Below are positions 14,757-20,502 of a DNA stretch of 20,502 nucleotides, one piece after another. The position numbers and the translations under genes were made by a program. Source of the DNA: a virus; IMG/VR virus record IMGVR_UViG_3300005519_000315, positions 1 to 20,502 of that record. One strand, 5' to 3'. A model generated the notes under the pieces. The model saw nothing but the letters and a program-made list of their open reading frames with translations. It ran no database searches and had not been told where the DNA came from. Each line of letters begins with the position of its first letter. The first letter of the stretch is position 1.

Positions 14757-15303
14757 CTGGCGATGGTGGGTTGTGGGCGCGTGCCTGGTGGGAGGGCTGG
14801 CTGGGGTAGCCGCAGTTGGCTTTTTCATCGGGCAGTGGGGCATGTCGGTCGAGCGGGCCACTTGGCAGGCAGAGCGCGCCGCGTATCTCGCACGGTTTCC
14901 GAAAGTTCGACAGGAGACGCGCGAAGCCTGCACGCGCGAATTCGCCGGCCGGATCGAGGGGCTTCAGAAGCTCAACGAACGCAGCGAACAGGCACTCATG
15001 GATCTGAAAGCGCAGATGACCGACACGCACGAGCTCGCAGCGTACACGCTTCGATACCTCGGCGACCGCGCGAAGCTGACCGATGCGCGGCAGGCGACGA
15101 TGCTCAAGCAGACGCGCGCAGCTGCCGTCGCGGCCGTCGCGGCCGCGAAGAAAACCGAAGTCGTAGAGCAGAAGGTTTCGGTCGCGACAGCCAGTGCTGC
15201 GGAAGCGGCCAGCACGGCGAAAGCCACCGAGAAGAAGCTCGACACAGCCACGCGTCCAACGGCGGCCGTGCCCTCGACCCCATGGGCCGGCAGCAGACGT
15301 TGA
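14740..15303 (+). CDS. Single-span membrane protein with coiled-coil, function unknown
   Basis: This protein is 187 residues from ATG 14740, with GGAGGG at 14728-14733 six bases upstream; the frame reaches back to 14707 but without a ribosome site. A strong membrane segment lies at residues 9-31 (WWVVGACLVGGLAGVAAVGF), with RVRDWRW on the cytoplasmic side. The remainder is helical, with many alanines and lysines (KQTRAAAVAAVAAAKKTEVV) and an alanine-rich tail. It overlaps the preceding gene by 17 bases, so the two are coupled. The topology resembles an i-spanin, but a clearer spanin pair lies downstream, so the role is open. Confidence 0.65.
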   Translation: MSRVRDWRWWVVGACLVGGLAGVAAVGFFIGQWGMSVERATWQAERAAYLARFPKVRQETREACTREFAGRIEGLQKLNERSEQALMDLKAQMTDTHELAAYTLRYLGDRAKLTDARQATMLKQTRAAAVAAVAAAKKTEVVEQKVSVATASAAEAASTAKATEKKLDTATRPTAAVPSTPWAGSRR

Positions 15304-15309
15304 TTTGAT

Positions 15310-15331
15310 CGTTATCGAAATATCGATAACG
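15310..15331. repeat. Perfect inverted repeat upstream of the lysis cassette
   Basis: CGTTATCGA (15310-15318) and TCGATAACG (15323-15331) are exact 9-bp inverted arms around AATA. It is AT-rich, unlike a terminator, and lies 20 bp before a separate GC-rich terminator. It could be a protein-binding palindrome or an RNA hairpin. Confidence 0.6.
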
Positions 15332-15350
15332 GAAACAGTTACCCGATACG

Positions 15351-15377
15351 ACCCGGCCGCGCGCCGGGTTTTTCTTT
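15351..15377 (+). terminator. Intrinsic terminator before the holin gene
   Basis: ACCCGGC (15351-15357) pairs with GCCGGGT (15363-15369) around the loop CGCGC, followed by TTTTTCTTT. The holin ATG is at 15389, so no promoter fits between. Holin expression from upstream must pass this site. Confidence 0.75.
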
Positions 15378-15388
15378 GCAGAGGCACC

Positions 15389-15676
15389 ATGAACCTCAAG
15401 CTTCGCCTAGTCGATGACGCGGCCAAAGTGCACACGTACTCGTCGACGATCATTGCGGCGGCATTCGGAGCCGTCTCCGCCGCGTCGCCTATTGTCGAGG
15501 CGGCATGGACGGGCATGCCCGACGAAGTGAAGTCGCTCCTGCCTGATAGTTGGCGGCTCGCGATCGCGATCACGGTCGGCTGTCTAGCGATCATCGCCGC
15601 CCGCTACACGACGACGTCCCCGAAAACGACAACGACCGAGGCGACCGATGGCGATGCAAGCGCAGCAGCCGAGTAA
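15389..15676 (+). CDS. Probable holin (two membrane helices)
   Basis: This is a 95-residue protein starting at ATG 15389 with AGAGG (15380-15384) upstream. The N-terminus LKLRLVDDAAKVHTYSSTII is typical of a Burkholderia-phage holin group. Two membrane segments lie at about residues 18-36 and 55-71, separated by a short acidic loop (GMPDEVKSLLPDSW). The tail is polar and threonine-rich. Holins make inner-membrane lesions that set the time of lysis; with a SAR endolysin next door, small pinholes that collapse the membrane potential would be enough. The endolysin overlaps its end by 29 bases. Support is topology plus position. Confidence 0.7.
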   Translation: MNLKLRLVDDAAKVHTYSSTIIAAAFGAVSAASPIVEAAWTGMPDEVKSLLPDSWRLAIAITVGCLAIIAARYTTTSPKTTTTEATDGDASAAAE

Positions 15677-16169
15677 GCGACGCGGCAAAAAGACACTCGC
15701 GGCGACGATCGGCGCAGCAGCGGCGGCCGCGCTCGTCGCGCTCACAGCCTCTCAAGAAGGCGTGTCGCTCAAGCCATACAACGACCGTCTCGCAAACAAC
15801 ATCCAGACGGTCTGTTTCGGCGAGACGAACGTCGAGATGCGCGCGTACTCCCTGCCCGAGTGCAAGTCGATGCTCAGCGACAGCCTCGCTGGCTATGTCG
15901 ACGAGGTGCGGTCGGTCACGCCCGGCTTCGACACACTGACGGACGGGCAGAAGGTCGCGGTCGTGGATCTCGCCTACAACATCGGCGTGCCGAACTACAA
16001 GGGGTCGACGCTTCGTAAGCGCTACATCGCGCGCGACTTCCCGGGCGCGTGCGCCGAGTTCATTAAGTGGCGGTTCGTCGCCGGAAAGGACTGCGCGATC
16101 GCGGCGAACCGCTGCGGCGGAATCGTGACGCGTCGCCAACTCGAGGCGCAGGCCTGCCGAGGAAACTGA
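15648..16169 (+). CDS. SAR-type endolysin (GH24 lysozyme)
   Basis: This 173-residue muramidase cleaves the MurNAc-GlcNAc bond of peptidoglycan. Residues 10-15 are basic (KRRGKK). Residues 16-34 form a weakly hydrophobic alanine- and glycine-rich segment, the signal-anchor-release type that is exported by Sec and later leaves the membrane. The catalytic triad reads Glu37 (SQEG), Asp46 (PYND) and Thr54 (QTVCFGET). Two extra residues lie between Asp and Thr compared with T4 and P21 (8 instead of 6). The C-terminus GIVTRRQLEAQACRGN is standard for the family. ATG 15648 has GAGG six bases upstream. Six cysteines in the enzyme part are compatible with disulfide control. Confidence 0.9.
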   Translation: MAMQAQQPSKRRGKKTLAATIGAAAAAALVALTASQEGVSLKPYNDRLANNIQTVCFGETNVEMRAYSLPECKSMLSDSLAGYVDEVRSVTPGFDTLTDGQKVAVVDLAYNIGVPNYKGSTLRKRYIARDFPGACAEFIKWRFVAGKDCAIAANRCGGIVTRRQLEAQACRGN

Positions 16170-16170
16170 T

Positions 16171-16467
16171 ATGGCGAAAATCCAAATCACCCAGAACGGC
16201 GATGCGCTTTTCGGCTGTCCCGGCTGCGGCATGCTGCACGTCGTCTATCTGAAGACGCCTGGGCGACCGCATTGGACATTCAACGGCGACGTCGACCGTC
16301 CGACGTTCTCGCCGTCGATCGCTGTGCACTGGACCGAGCATCCGCTCACTGACCCAGTGAAGAAAGTCTGCCATTCGTTCGTGACTGACGGCCAGATCCA
16401 GTTCTGCGGAGACAGTACGCACGAGCTCGCTGGACAGACGGTCGATCTTCCGGAGATGGAAACGTGA
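16171..16467 (+). CDS. DUF6527 protein with cysteine/histidine metal-site pattern
   Basis: This 98-residue protein starts one base after the endolysin stop, with GAGGA upstream. The pattern CPGCGMLH (Cys16, Cys19, His23), then WTFNGDVDRPTFSPSI, CHSFVTDGQIQFCGDSTH and LAGQTVDLP is that of DUF6527, small proteins common in phage late regions and sometimes mislabelled ammonia monooxygenase. Cys16, Cys19, Cys67 and His68 could bind zinc. Its function is unknown. The stop overlaps the GTG start of the i-spanin gene, so it is translated as part of the lysis cassette. Confidence 0.8.
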   Translation: MAKIQITQNGDALFGCPGCGMLHVVYLKTPGRPHWTFNGDVDRPTFSPSIAVHWTEHPLTDPVKKVCHSFVTDGQIQFCGDSTHELAGQTVDLPEMET

Positions 16468-17042
16468 GCCCATACCTCATCACAGGAATCATCGCGGGCG
16501 CACTCGGCATCGCGATTGGGGGCGCGGCTGTGCACGCGGTCGATGCCACAAAGCTCGCAAGCGAGCAGACCACGCACGCACGCGACAACGAGATCAACGC
16601 GCAGAAGCTTCAGGCCGTTTCCGATGCGGCTGCGAGCTCGGCGCGCGCGTCGATCGCGAAACAAAACGACGCAGCCGCGCAACTCGCGCAGCTCGACGAC
16701 AAGCTCAACCAGGAGAAGGCATCTCATGAAGCCGACAATGCGAAGAATCGCGCTGCTATCGCTGATGGCGCTCGCCGGCTGCGCGTCGCAGTCACCTCCT
16801 TCACCCCCGCAAGCGGTGGCAACGCCACAGATTCAGGCGCAGGCGCCAGCGGCGTGGGCGATGGTGCCGGTGGCACAGCCGAGCTATCACCTGCGTTTGG
16901 ATCAGCTCTTTTCGGAATCGTCGACGACGCCGACAGCGACGCCCGCGCAAAAGCCGAATACCTCCAGCACTACGTCTGCATCCTCCAGCAGCAGGGAGTG
17001 ATCGCGGGCACATGCAGCCTCACGACCACCGCGAAGGAATGA
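16464..17042 (+). CDS. Probable i-spanin (Rz-like inner-membrane spanin)
   Basis: This is a 192-residue protein starting at GTG 16464 in the GTGA overlap with the DUF6527 stop. One N-terminal membrane helix (residues 4-23, YLITGIIAGALGIAIGGAAV) is followed by a long helical, alanine- and glutamine-rich periplasmic region with coiled-coil character (EINAQKLQAVSDAAASSARA). Then comes a glycine-rich stretch (residues 110-145) and a helical end with two cysteines. I-spanins join an outer-membrane lipoprotein to destroy the outer membrane at lysis. The partner gene lies wholly inside this one in another frame, the classical Rz/Rz1 arrangement, which is the strongest support. Confidence 0.82.
   Translation: MSPYLITGIIAGALGIAIGGAAVHAVDATKLASEQTTHARDNEINAQKLQAVSDAAASSARASIAKQNDAAAQLAQLDDKLNQEKASHEADNAKNRAAIADGARRLRVAVTSFTPASGGNATDSGAGASGVGDGAGGTAELSPAFGSALFGIVDDADSDARAKAEYLQHYVCILQQQGVIAGTCSLTTTAKE
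16726..17001 (+). CDS. Nested o-spanin (Rz1-like outer-membrane lipoprotein)
   Basis: This is a 91-residue lipoprotein in the +1 frame relative to the i-spanin gene and completely inside it. MKPTMRRIALLSLMALAGC gives a basic N-terminus, a hydrophobic core and the lipobox LAGC with the lipidated Cys19. The mature part starts ASQSPPSPPQ and stays rich in proline, serine and threonine, as Rz1 proteins are. AGGAGAAGG (16711-16719) six bases before the ATG decides this start over the longer open frame from 16516. It should sit in the inner leaflet of the outer membrane and bind the i-spanin. It is longer than lambda Rz1 (60 before processing). Confidence 0.85.
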   Translation: MKPTMRRIALLSLMALAGCASQSPPSPPQAVATPQIQAQAPAAWAMVPVAQPSYHLRLDQLFSESSTTPTATPAQKPNTSSTTSASSSSRE

Positions 17043-17046
17043 CCAC

Positions 17047-17460
17047 ATGGCATCGAATCTGAAGTACAGCGCTGCGCTCAAGAACGGCCAGCAGGATCAG
17101 ATCACAGCAAAAGTCGGCACGAGCGGCGCATACGACATCTACGACGGCACGCAACCGACGAACCCCGACACGGCCGTGACGACGCAGAACCTGCTCGCGA
17201 CGCTCAACTGCAGCGCGACGTTCGCTGCGGCGGCATCGGGCGGTGTGCTCACCGCGAACGCGATCAGCAATGGCACTGGCACCGCTGCGGCAGGCGCAGG
17301 TAAAACGGCGTCGTGGTATCGCCTGCGCACATCGGGTGGCACCGCCGTCGTAGACGGCAGTGTCGGCACGAGCGGATGCGATCTGAATCTCACGAGCACG
17401 ACAATCGCGCAGGGCCAGACCGTCAGCGTCTCGTCGAGCACCTACACGAACGGCCAATAA
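17047..17460 (+). CDS. Phage protein of unknown function, likely virion-associated
   Basis: This is a 137-residue protein with the opening SNLKYSAALKNGQQDQITAK and DIYDGTQPTNPDTAV, then TASWYRLRTSGGTAVVDGSV and TSTTIAQGQTVSVSS. I know this pattern from small proteins in late regions of Burkholderia and related phages, where no function is assigned. It is all beta, rich in Thr, Ser, Ala and Gly, with no signal peptide. AAGGA overlapping the i-spanin stop serves as ribosome site. The next gene is a large repetitive surface-type protein, so a structural or decoration role is a fair guess. Confidence 0.65.
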   Translation: MASNLKYSAALKNGQQDQITAKVGTSGAYDIYDGTQPTNPDTAVTTQNLLATLNCSATFAAAASGGVLTANAISNGTGTAAAGAGKTASWYRLRTSGGTAVVDGSVGTSGCDLNLTSTTIAQGQTVSVSSSTYTNGQ

Positions 17461-17481
17461 TCGGCCGCACAGGCGGCTGCA

Positions 17482-19035
17482 ATGGGCACTCTCACCGGTT
17501 CGAACTCGGTTCTGGCCGGCACCGAGACATTCAACCTCTCGTCGCCGGCCCAGACCGACTGGATTCAGTTTCCGCAGTCTGCAACGTCAGTCAACCGGAA
17601 ATCGGGCGGCGGCTCGACGATCGGCCTGCCGACCACGATCGGATCGGGCGTCACCTTCACGGGCTACACTGACGGCCCGAAGATGACGTGGACGGATGGC
17701 ACGCCCACGGCATCAGCGACGGCGCTCGCGGGTGGCATCTACGCCGACAACACGACCGCGACCGGGCAGGGCATTCAGATCGTTCTGCCCGCCGACACGA
17801 CGCCGCGCACGCTCACGATCTACTGGGCGGCATATTCAAGCGCCTGCACTCTGACCGCAACGCTTTCGGACGGCAGCGCGACCGCCTATACGGTGTCGCC
17901 GGGAACGACCGGCAGCGGCAATCAGAAGTTCTACGCGACGACGATCACTTGGGCGGCTAACTCTGCCTCTCAAACGCTGACGATCAAGTTGACGATAACG
18001 ACGAATGTCGGTTCGTCGTTCAACGTCATGCTGCACGCGGTGAAGTATCTCGGCAGCGCGCCGACGGCGATCACCGGCTTCGGCGCGGGCACCTCGAGCA
18101 AGTCGACGGGCGCCGCATCGGGCGGCGTGAACACGTCAGGCGCGGCGGCCGGGACGCAGGCGGTAGGCGGGGCGAGCGCCTCGGGCGGCATTAGCACGAG
18201 CGGCAGCGCAGCAGCGACACAGGCGCCGGGCGCGAGCGCAGTAAGCGGCGACGTCTCAAACGCGGGCACGGCGAGCGCCACGCAAGCGCCAGGCGCGGGC
18301 GCGGCATCGGGCGGCGTCTCGCTGTCGGGCGCGGCCGCTTCGACCAACTCGGGCAGCGCGGCGGCAAGTGGCGAAGTGTCGGTGAGCGGCGGCGCAGCCG
18401 GCACGCAGCAGCCGAACAGCGCGTCCGCGAGCGGGCAGGTCGGTGCGGCTCCGATCTCGGGCACCGCGGCATCGACGAATCAGGGCACGGCGAGCGCAAC
18501 GGGATCGATCAGCGTCTCGGGCAGCGCGTCAGCAACGCAGGCATCGAATACCGGCGCGGCGTCAGGGCAGATAGGCACACCGCCGATCAGCGGCGAGGCA
18601 GCCGCGACAGCAGCGACGACTTTCGGCACAGCGGTCGGCGCCGTGAGCGTTGGCGGAAGCGCGGCGGCTGCGCAATCGCCTCAACGTGCAGATGCTAGCG
18701 GGGCGTTGACTTCGACCGGCAGCGCGGCCAGCGCGCAGGCAGCAGGTATCGCCGCTGCGACCGGCATCGTCCTAGATTCGATTATTGGAAGTGCTGCGGC
18801 AATCCAAGCGCCGGGCCTCGGGAGCGCTGCCGGTCAAGGCGGAATAGTTGGAGTACCGATTCCGGTCCGCTATTCGATCACTTCGGAGTCCCGGACCTTC
18901 GTTGTCGCGAGTGAGACGCGGAGCACCGCCTTCGCCTCTGATACGCGACAGATCCGGATTGCGGCAGAAGGGCGGACGAGCGCAGTCGAAGCAGAGAAGC
19001 GCGTCATAGCCGTGCGAGTCGAACAGCCGGCATAA
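17482..19035 (+). CDS. Large repetitive fibre- or decoration-type protein
   Basis: This is a 517-residue protein in three parts. Residues 1-205 look like a beta-sandwich (DWIQFPQSATSVNRKSGGGS, TLTIYWAAYSSACTLTATLS, FNVMLHAVKYLG). Residues 210-445 are about eleven degenerate repeats of 19-26 residues built on ASGxVSxSGxAAxTQAPG, almost only Ala, Gly, Ser and Thr. Residues 468-512 are five contiguous nine-residue repeats of the form [SA][ED]xR followed by five mostly hydrophobic or small residues. There is no signal peptide. The ribosome site is weak, and the gap to the preceding gene is 21 bases. The design fits an extended, probably trimeric virion appendage, but no family was recognised. Confidence 0.7.
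   Translation: MGTLTGSNSVLAGTETFNLSSPAQTDWIQFPQSATSVNRKSGGGSTIGLPTTIGSGVTFTGYTDGPKMTWTDGTPTASATALAGGIYADNTTATGQGIQIVLPADTTPRTLTIYWAAYSSACTLTATLSDGSATAYTVSPGTTGSGNQKFYATTITWAANSASQTLTIKLTITTNVGSSFNVMLHAVKYLGSAPTAITGFGAGTSSKSTGAASGGVNTSGAAAGTQAVGGASASGGISTSGSAAATQAPGASAVSGDVSNAGTASATQAPGAGAASGGVSLSGAAASTNSGSAAASGEVSVSGGAAGTQQPNSASASGQVGAAPISGTAASTNQGTASATGSISVSGSASATQASNTGAASGQIGTPPISGEAAATAATTFGTAVGAVSVGGSAAAAQSPQRADASGALTSTGSAASAQAAGIAAATGIVLDSIIGSAAAIQAPGLGSAAGQGGIVGVPIPVRYSITSESRTFVVASETRSTAFASDTRQIRIAAEGRTSAVEAEKRVIAVRVEQPA
18109..18780 (+). repeat. Degenerate tandem repeat of about 60 bp, protein-coding
   Basis: The GC-rich repeats encode the Ala/Gly/Ser/Thr units of the 17482-19035 gene. 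Units vary from 57 to 78 bp and are clearly related but not identical, and all remain in frame. Such arrays can gain or lose units by recombination or slippage, changing the length of the protein arm. Confidence 0.75.
18883..19017 (+). repeat. Five in-frame 27-bp units encoding a nonapeptide repeat
   Basis: The units read SESRTFVVA, SETRSTAFA, SDTRQIRIA, AEGRTSAVE and AEKRVIAVR. An acidic residue at position 2 and arginine at position 4 are kept in all five, while the codons differ, so selection has held the protein pattern rather than recent duplication. Confidence 0.8.
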
Positions 19036-19052
19036 CATCTTCGGAGCATCAA

Positions 19053-19337
19053 ATGGCGTTTCCGTACGTTCCTTCGTTCATCAAGGATCCGCAGGCGGTT
19101 CTCGACTTTAACTGGGATTGGTCCGCGTGGCTGGGAGAAGGAGAAACCATCACCGAGAGGACCGTGACGGCTGATGCTGGTCTTACGATCAACTCGTCGA
19201 GCATCGCGGGCGGCGTCGTCTCTGCGTGGGTGGCCAGCGGCGTCGCTGGCACGACCTACATTGTCGCTTGCGCGATCACGACGTCGGCCGGGCGCACAGA
19301 GACGCGGCGCATTCAGATCGTGGTTCAGATGCGCTAG
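19053..19337 (+). CDS. Small phage protein, unknown function (fibre-associated region)
   Basis: This is a 94-residue protein with GGAG before the ATG. The pattern DPQAVLDFNWDWSAWLGEGE, then TITERTVTADAGLTINSS and TTYIVACAITTSAGRTETRR is shared by small proteins found in late regions of many proteobacterial phages; a single immunoglobulin-like beta domain is likely. No enzymatic residues stand out. It is the last plus-strand gene before the convergent acyltransferase, whose stop lies 28 bases away. It probably belongs with the two preceding structural-type genes. Confidence 0.7.
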   Translation: MAFPYVPSFIKDPQAVLDFNWDWSAWLGEGETITERTVTADAGLTINSSSIAGGVVSAWVASGVAGTTYIVACAITTSAGRTETRRIQIVVQMR

Positions 19338-19365
19338 TCCTGCGGTGTCCGGCCGTCAAGTCAAC

Positions 19366-20502
19366 CTATTTTTCCATCGTGCGGATTCCTTGACTCGAGT
19401 CCGCCGGAGATGAACTGGCAGTTGTGCGTAGGAAGTGGTTTCCAGTGTTTCGTGCTTTGCTGCGCGGCCCCAACGAAACGAGATAGCTGACCAGAGGAAT
19501 TCTGTTCAGAATCGCAGTCAGCGCGTAGCTCGCGACGAGAGCCACCGCCGTGTATATGAATACAGATACCACGGCAGACCTAGTGGGGAAATATTGCCTC
19601 AATATCAAGAGAATCGGTTCATGGATCACATAGATACCGAGGGTCGAGGCGCCAAGCGCGGTCCAAAGCGGCTTCACGGCTACTTGATTGATTCTTTGGC
19701 GCATCGTGAAAAAGATCCCAAAGATGGCGACGCTCATGATTGCAATACCCGGGTCGTCATAGCCCGTAAAGAAGTGACCTCCCTGTTTGCCATTAATTCG
19801 GCCCAAAAAAATTGCGACTAGCGTGATTCCATAGCCCAAAACGAAGAGTGCGGACCAGAAAGCCGGTCTAAAGGTCTTCTCGTTGATGCGATGCGCCACA
19901 AGATAGCCGGCCGCGGTGAAGCCGAACCAGAGTCCATAGATTCGATGATCAAACGGTGGCCACCATTGCACTCCGGAAAAATCAGAAAGCAGGCGACAAA
20001 AGACCTCTAACGAGATCGCCGCGATCACATAGGTCGTGAGCCGCCGCGTTGAAACGTGGGAGACAATCACTGACAGAAATGGTGCGGCCATATAAACGCC
20101 CATGATTCGGTACATGTACCACAGCACAGGGTCTTTCTGGTTTCCGTTGGCTACATCTTTCAACATGGACAGCAGTTCGAAACTGTCGCCCCACAGATGT
20201 TGAGTGGTGAGCCGATACACTAGCTCCCAAACAATCACGACGAGAGCCATAAGGGCCGGCTTCACAAGCAAATACCGTGAAATCGATTCGTCCTTTGCTC
20301 GGGGAAGAATTAACGCTCCCGTGATCATGAAAAAGAGCGGAATGCAGGTTTTGATAATCGGTGTCAACAGGTGGACCGGTATCCACGTGGTGAGGTCGGC
20401 CACTCCACGGAATGGAGCAGTCGTATGAATCAGGATAACTTCAATAATCAGGATCGTTCTTAGAACATCAAGCCACAGATGCCGCTGAGTCGGTGTGCCC
20501 AT
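19366..20502 (-). CDS. Acyltransferase-3 family membrane protein (probable O-antigen/LPS acetyltransferase)
   Basis: 378 residues are visible, running to the window edge. The ATG is the last codon shown, so a start further upstream is possible. The protein has about ten membrane helices. The N-terminus LDVLRTILIIEVILIHTTAP contains the conserved Arg-x10-His motif (Arg15, His26) of the family, with His likely catalytic in acyl transfer from the cytoplasmic acyl donor. The next helix IPLFFMITGALIL is also typical. Prophage members acetylate O-antigen or other surface glycans, changing serotype and blocking phage adsorption. GC is lower than in the neighbouring late genes and transcription opposes them, as expected of a moron. 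The substrate cannot be read from sequence. Confidence 0.88.
   Translation of the reverse strand: MGTPTQRHLWLDVLRTILIIEVILIHTTAPFRGVADLTTWIPVHLLTPIIKTCIPLFFMITGALILPRAKDESISRYLLVKPALMALVVIVWELVYRLTTQHLWGDSFELLSMLKDVANGNQKDPVLWYMYRIMGVYMAAPFLSVIVSHVSTRRLTTYVIAAISLEVFCRLLSDFSGVQWWPPFDHRIYGLWFGFTAAGYLVAHRINEKTFRPAFWSALFVLGYGITLVAIFLGRINGKQGGHFFTGYDDPGIAIMSVAIFGIFFTMRQRINQVAVKPLWTALGASTLGIYVIHEPILLILRQYFPTRSAVVSVFIYTAVALVASYALTAILNRIPLVSYLVSLGPRSKARNTGNHFLRTTASSSPADSSQGIRTMEK

Noticed and set aside
14611-15594. Minus-strand open frame of 327 codons across the coiled-coil and holin genes
   Set aside because: No ribosome site or domain, low-complexity Arg/Ser composition, and it crosses a terminator and two well-supported plus-strand genes.
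16171-16467. Ammonia monooxygenase, a label often attached to similar proteins
   Set aside because: The 98-residue soluble protein has none of the membrane or copper-site features of that enzyme; DUF6527 is the fitting family.
18109-18780. Regular GC-rich repeats considered as a CRISPR array or DNA-level iteron
   Set aside because: Units are in frame, degenerate and of varying length, and encode a consistent protein repeat without unique spacers.

Overview
The window is about 20.5 kb of a temperate, contractile-tailed (myovirus) phage or prophage. Its tail genes are of the Mu type. High GC, codon use and the late-gene families suggest a host in the Burkholderiales (Burkholderia, Paraburkholderia or Caballeronia). 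The host is an inference; no host gene or integrase is visible.

Layout. Positions 1-2700 hold the end of an unidentified gene, a probable head-tail joining protein, a probable tail-completion protein, a DUF2635 (Mu gp38-like) protein and the tail sheath. A strong terminator follows. Positions 2765-5297 hold the tail tube, a tail assembly chaperone with a probable -1 frameshift extension, and a DNA-circularisation/gpN-like baseplate protein. Positions 5298-7500 are a lower-GC insert that breaks the tail operon. It carries two divergently transcribed ribbon-helix-helix (Arc/Mnt-type) genes, a P22 Ant-type antirepressor and a convergent secreted protein. The order mnt-like, arc-like, ant reproduces the immI secondary-immunity region of phage P22. 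Positions 7505-12984 resume tail assembly: a short tape measure with a lysozyme domain, then the baseplate set gp44 (P), gp45 (spike), gp46, gp47 (J-like) and gp48. Positions 12997-14255 hold a short glycine-rich tail fibre and its assembly protein, followed by a second terminator.

Positions 14337-17042 hold two uncharacterised membrane-anchored coiled-coil proteins, a third terminator, and the lysis cassette: two-helix holin, SAR-type GH24 endolysin, a DUF6527 protein, and an i-spanin with the o-spanin nested inside it. Positions 17047-19337 hold three surface or decoration-type proteins, the middle one with two kinds of tandem repeat. Positions 19366-20502, minus strand and lower GC, encode an acyltransferase-3 membrane protein, a typical lysogenic-conversion gene for modifying surface polysaccharide.

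How it works together. The plus-strand genes form a late operon for tail, baseplate, fibre and lysis, interrupted by three intrinsic terminators that probably need readthrough or antitermination. The immI-like insert would give the prophage a second immunity switch. The secreted protein and the acyltransferase are candidate lysogeny-expressed genes. There is no stretch over 300 bases without a gene. No tRNA, CRISPR array, insertion sequence or attachment site was found.
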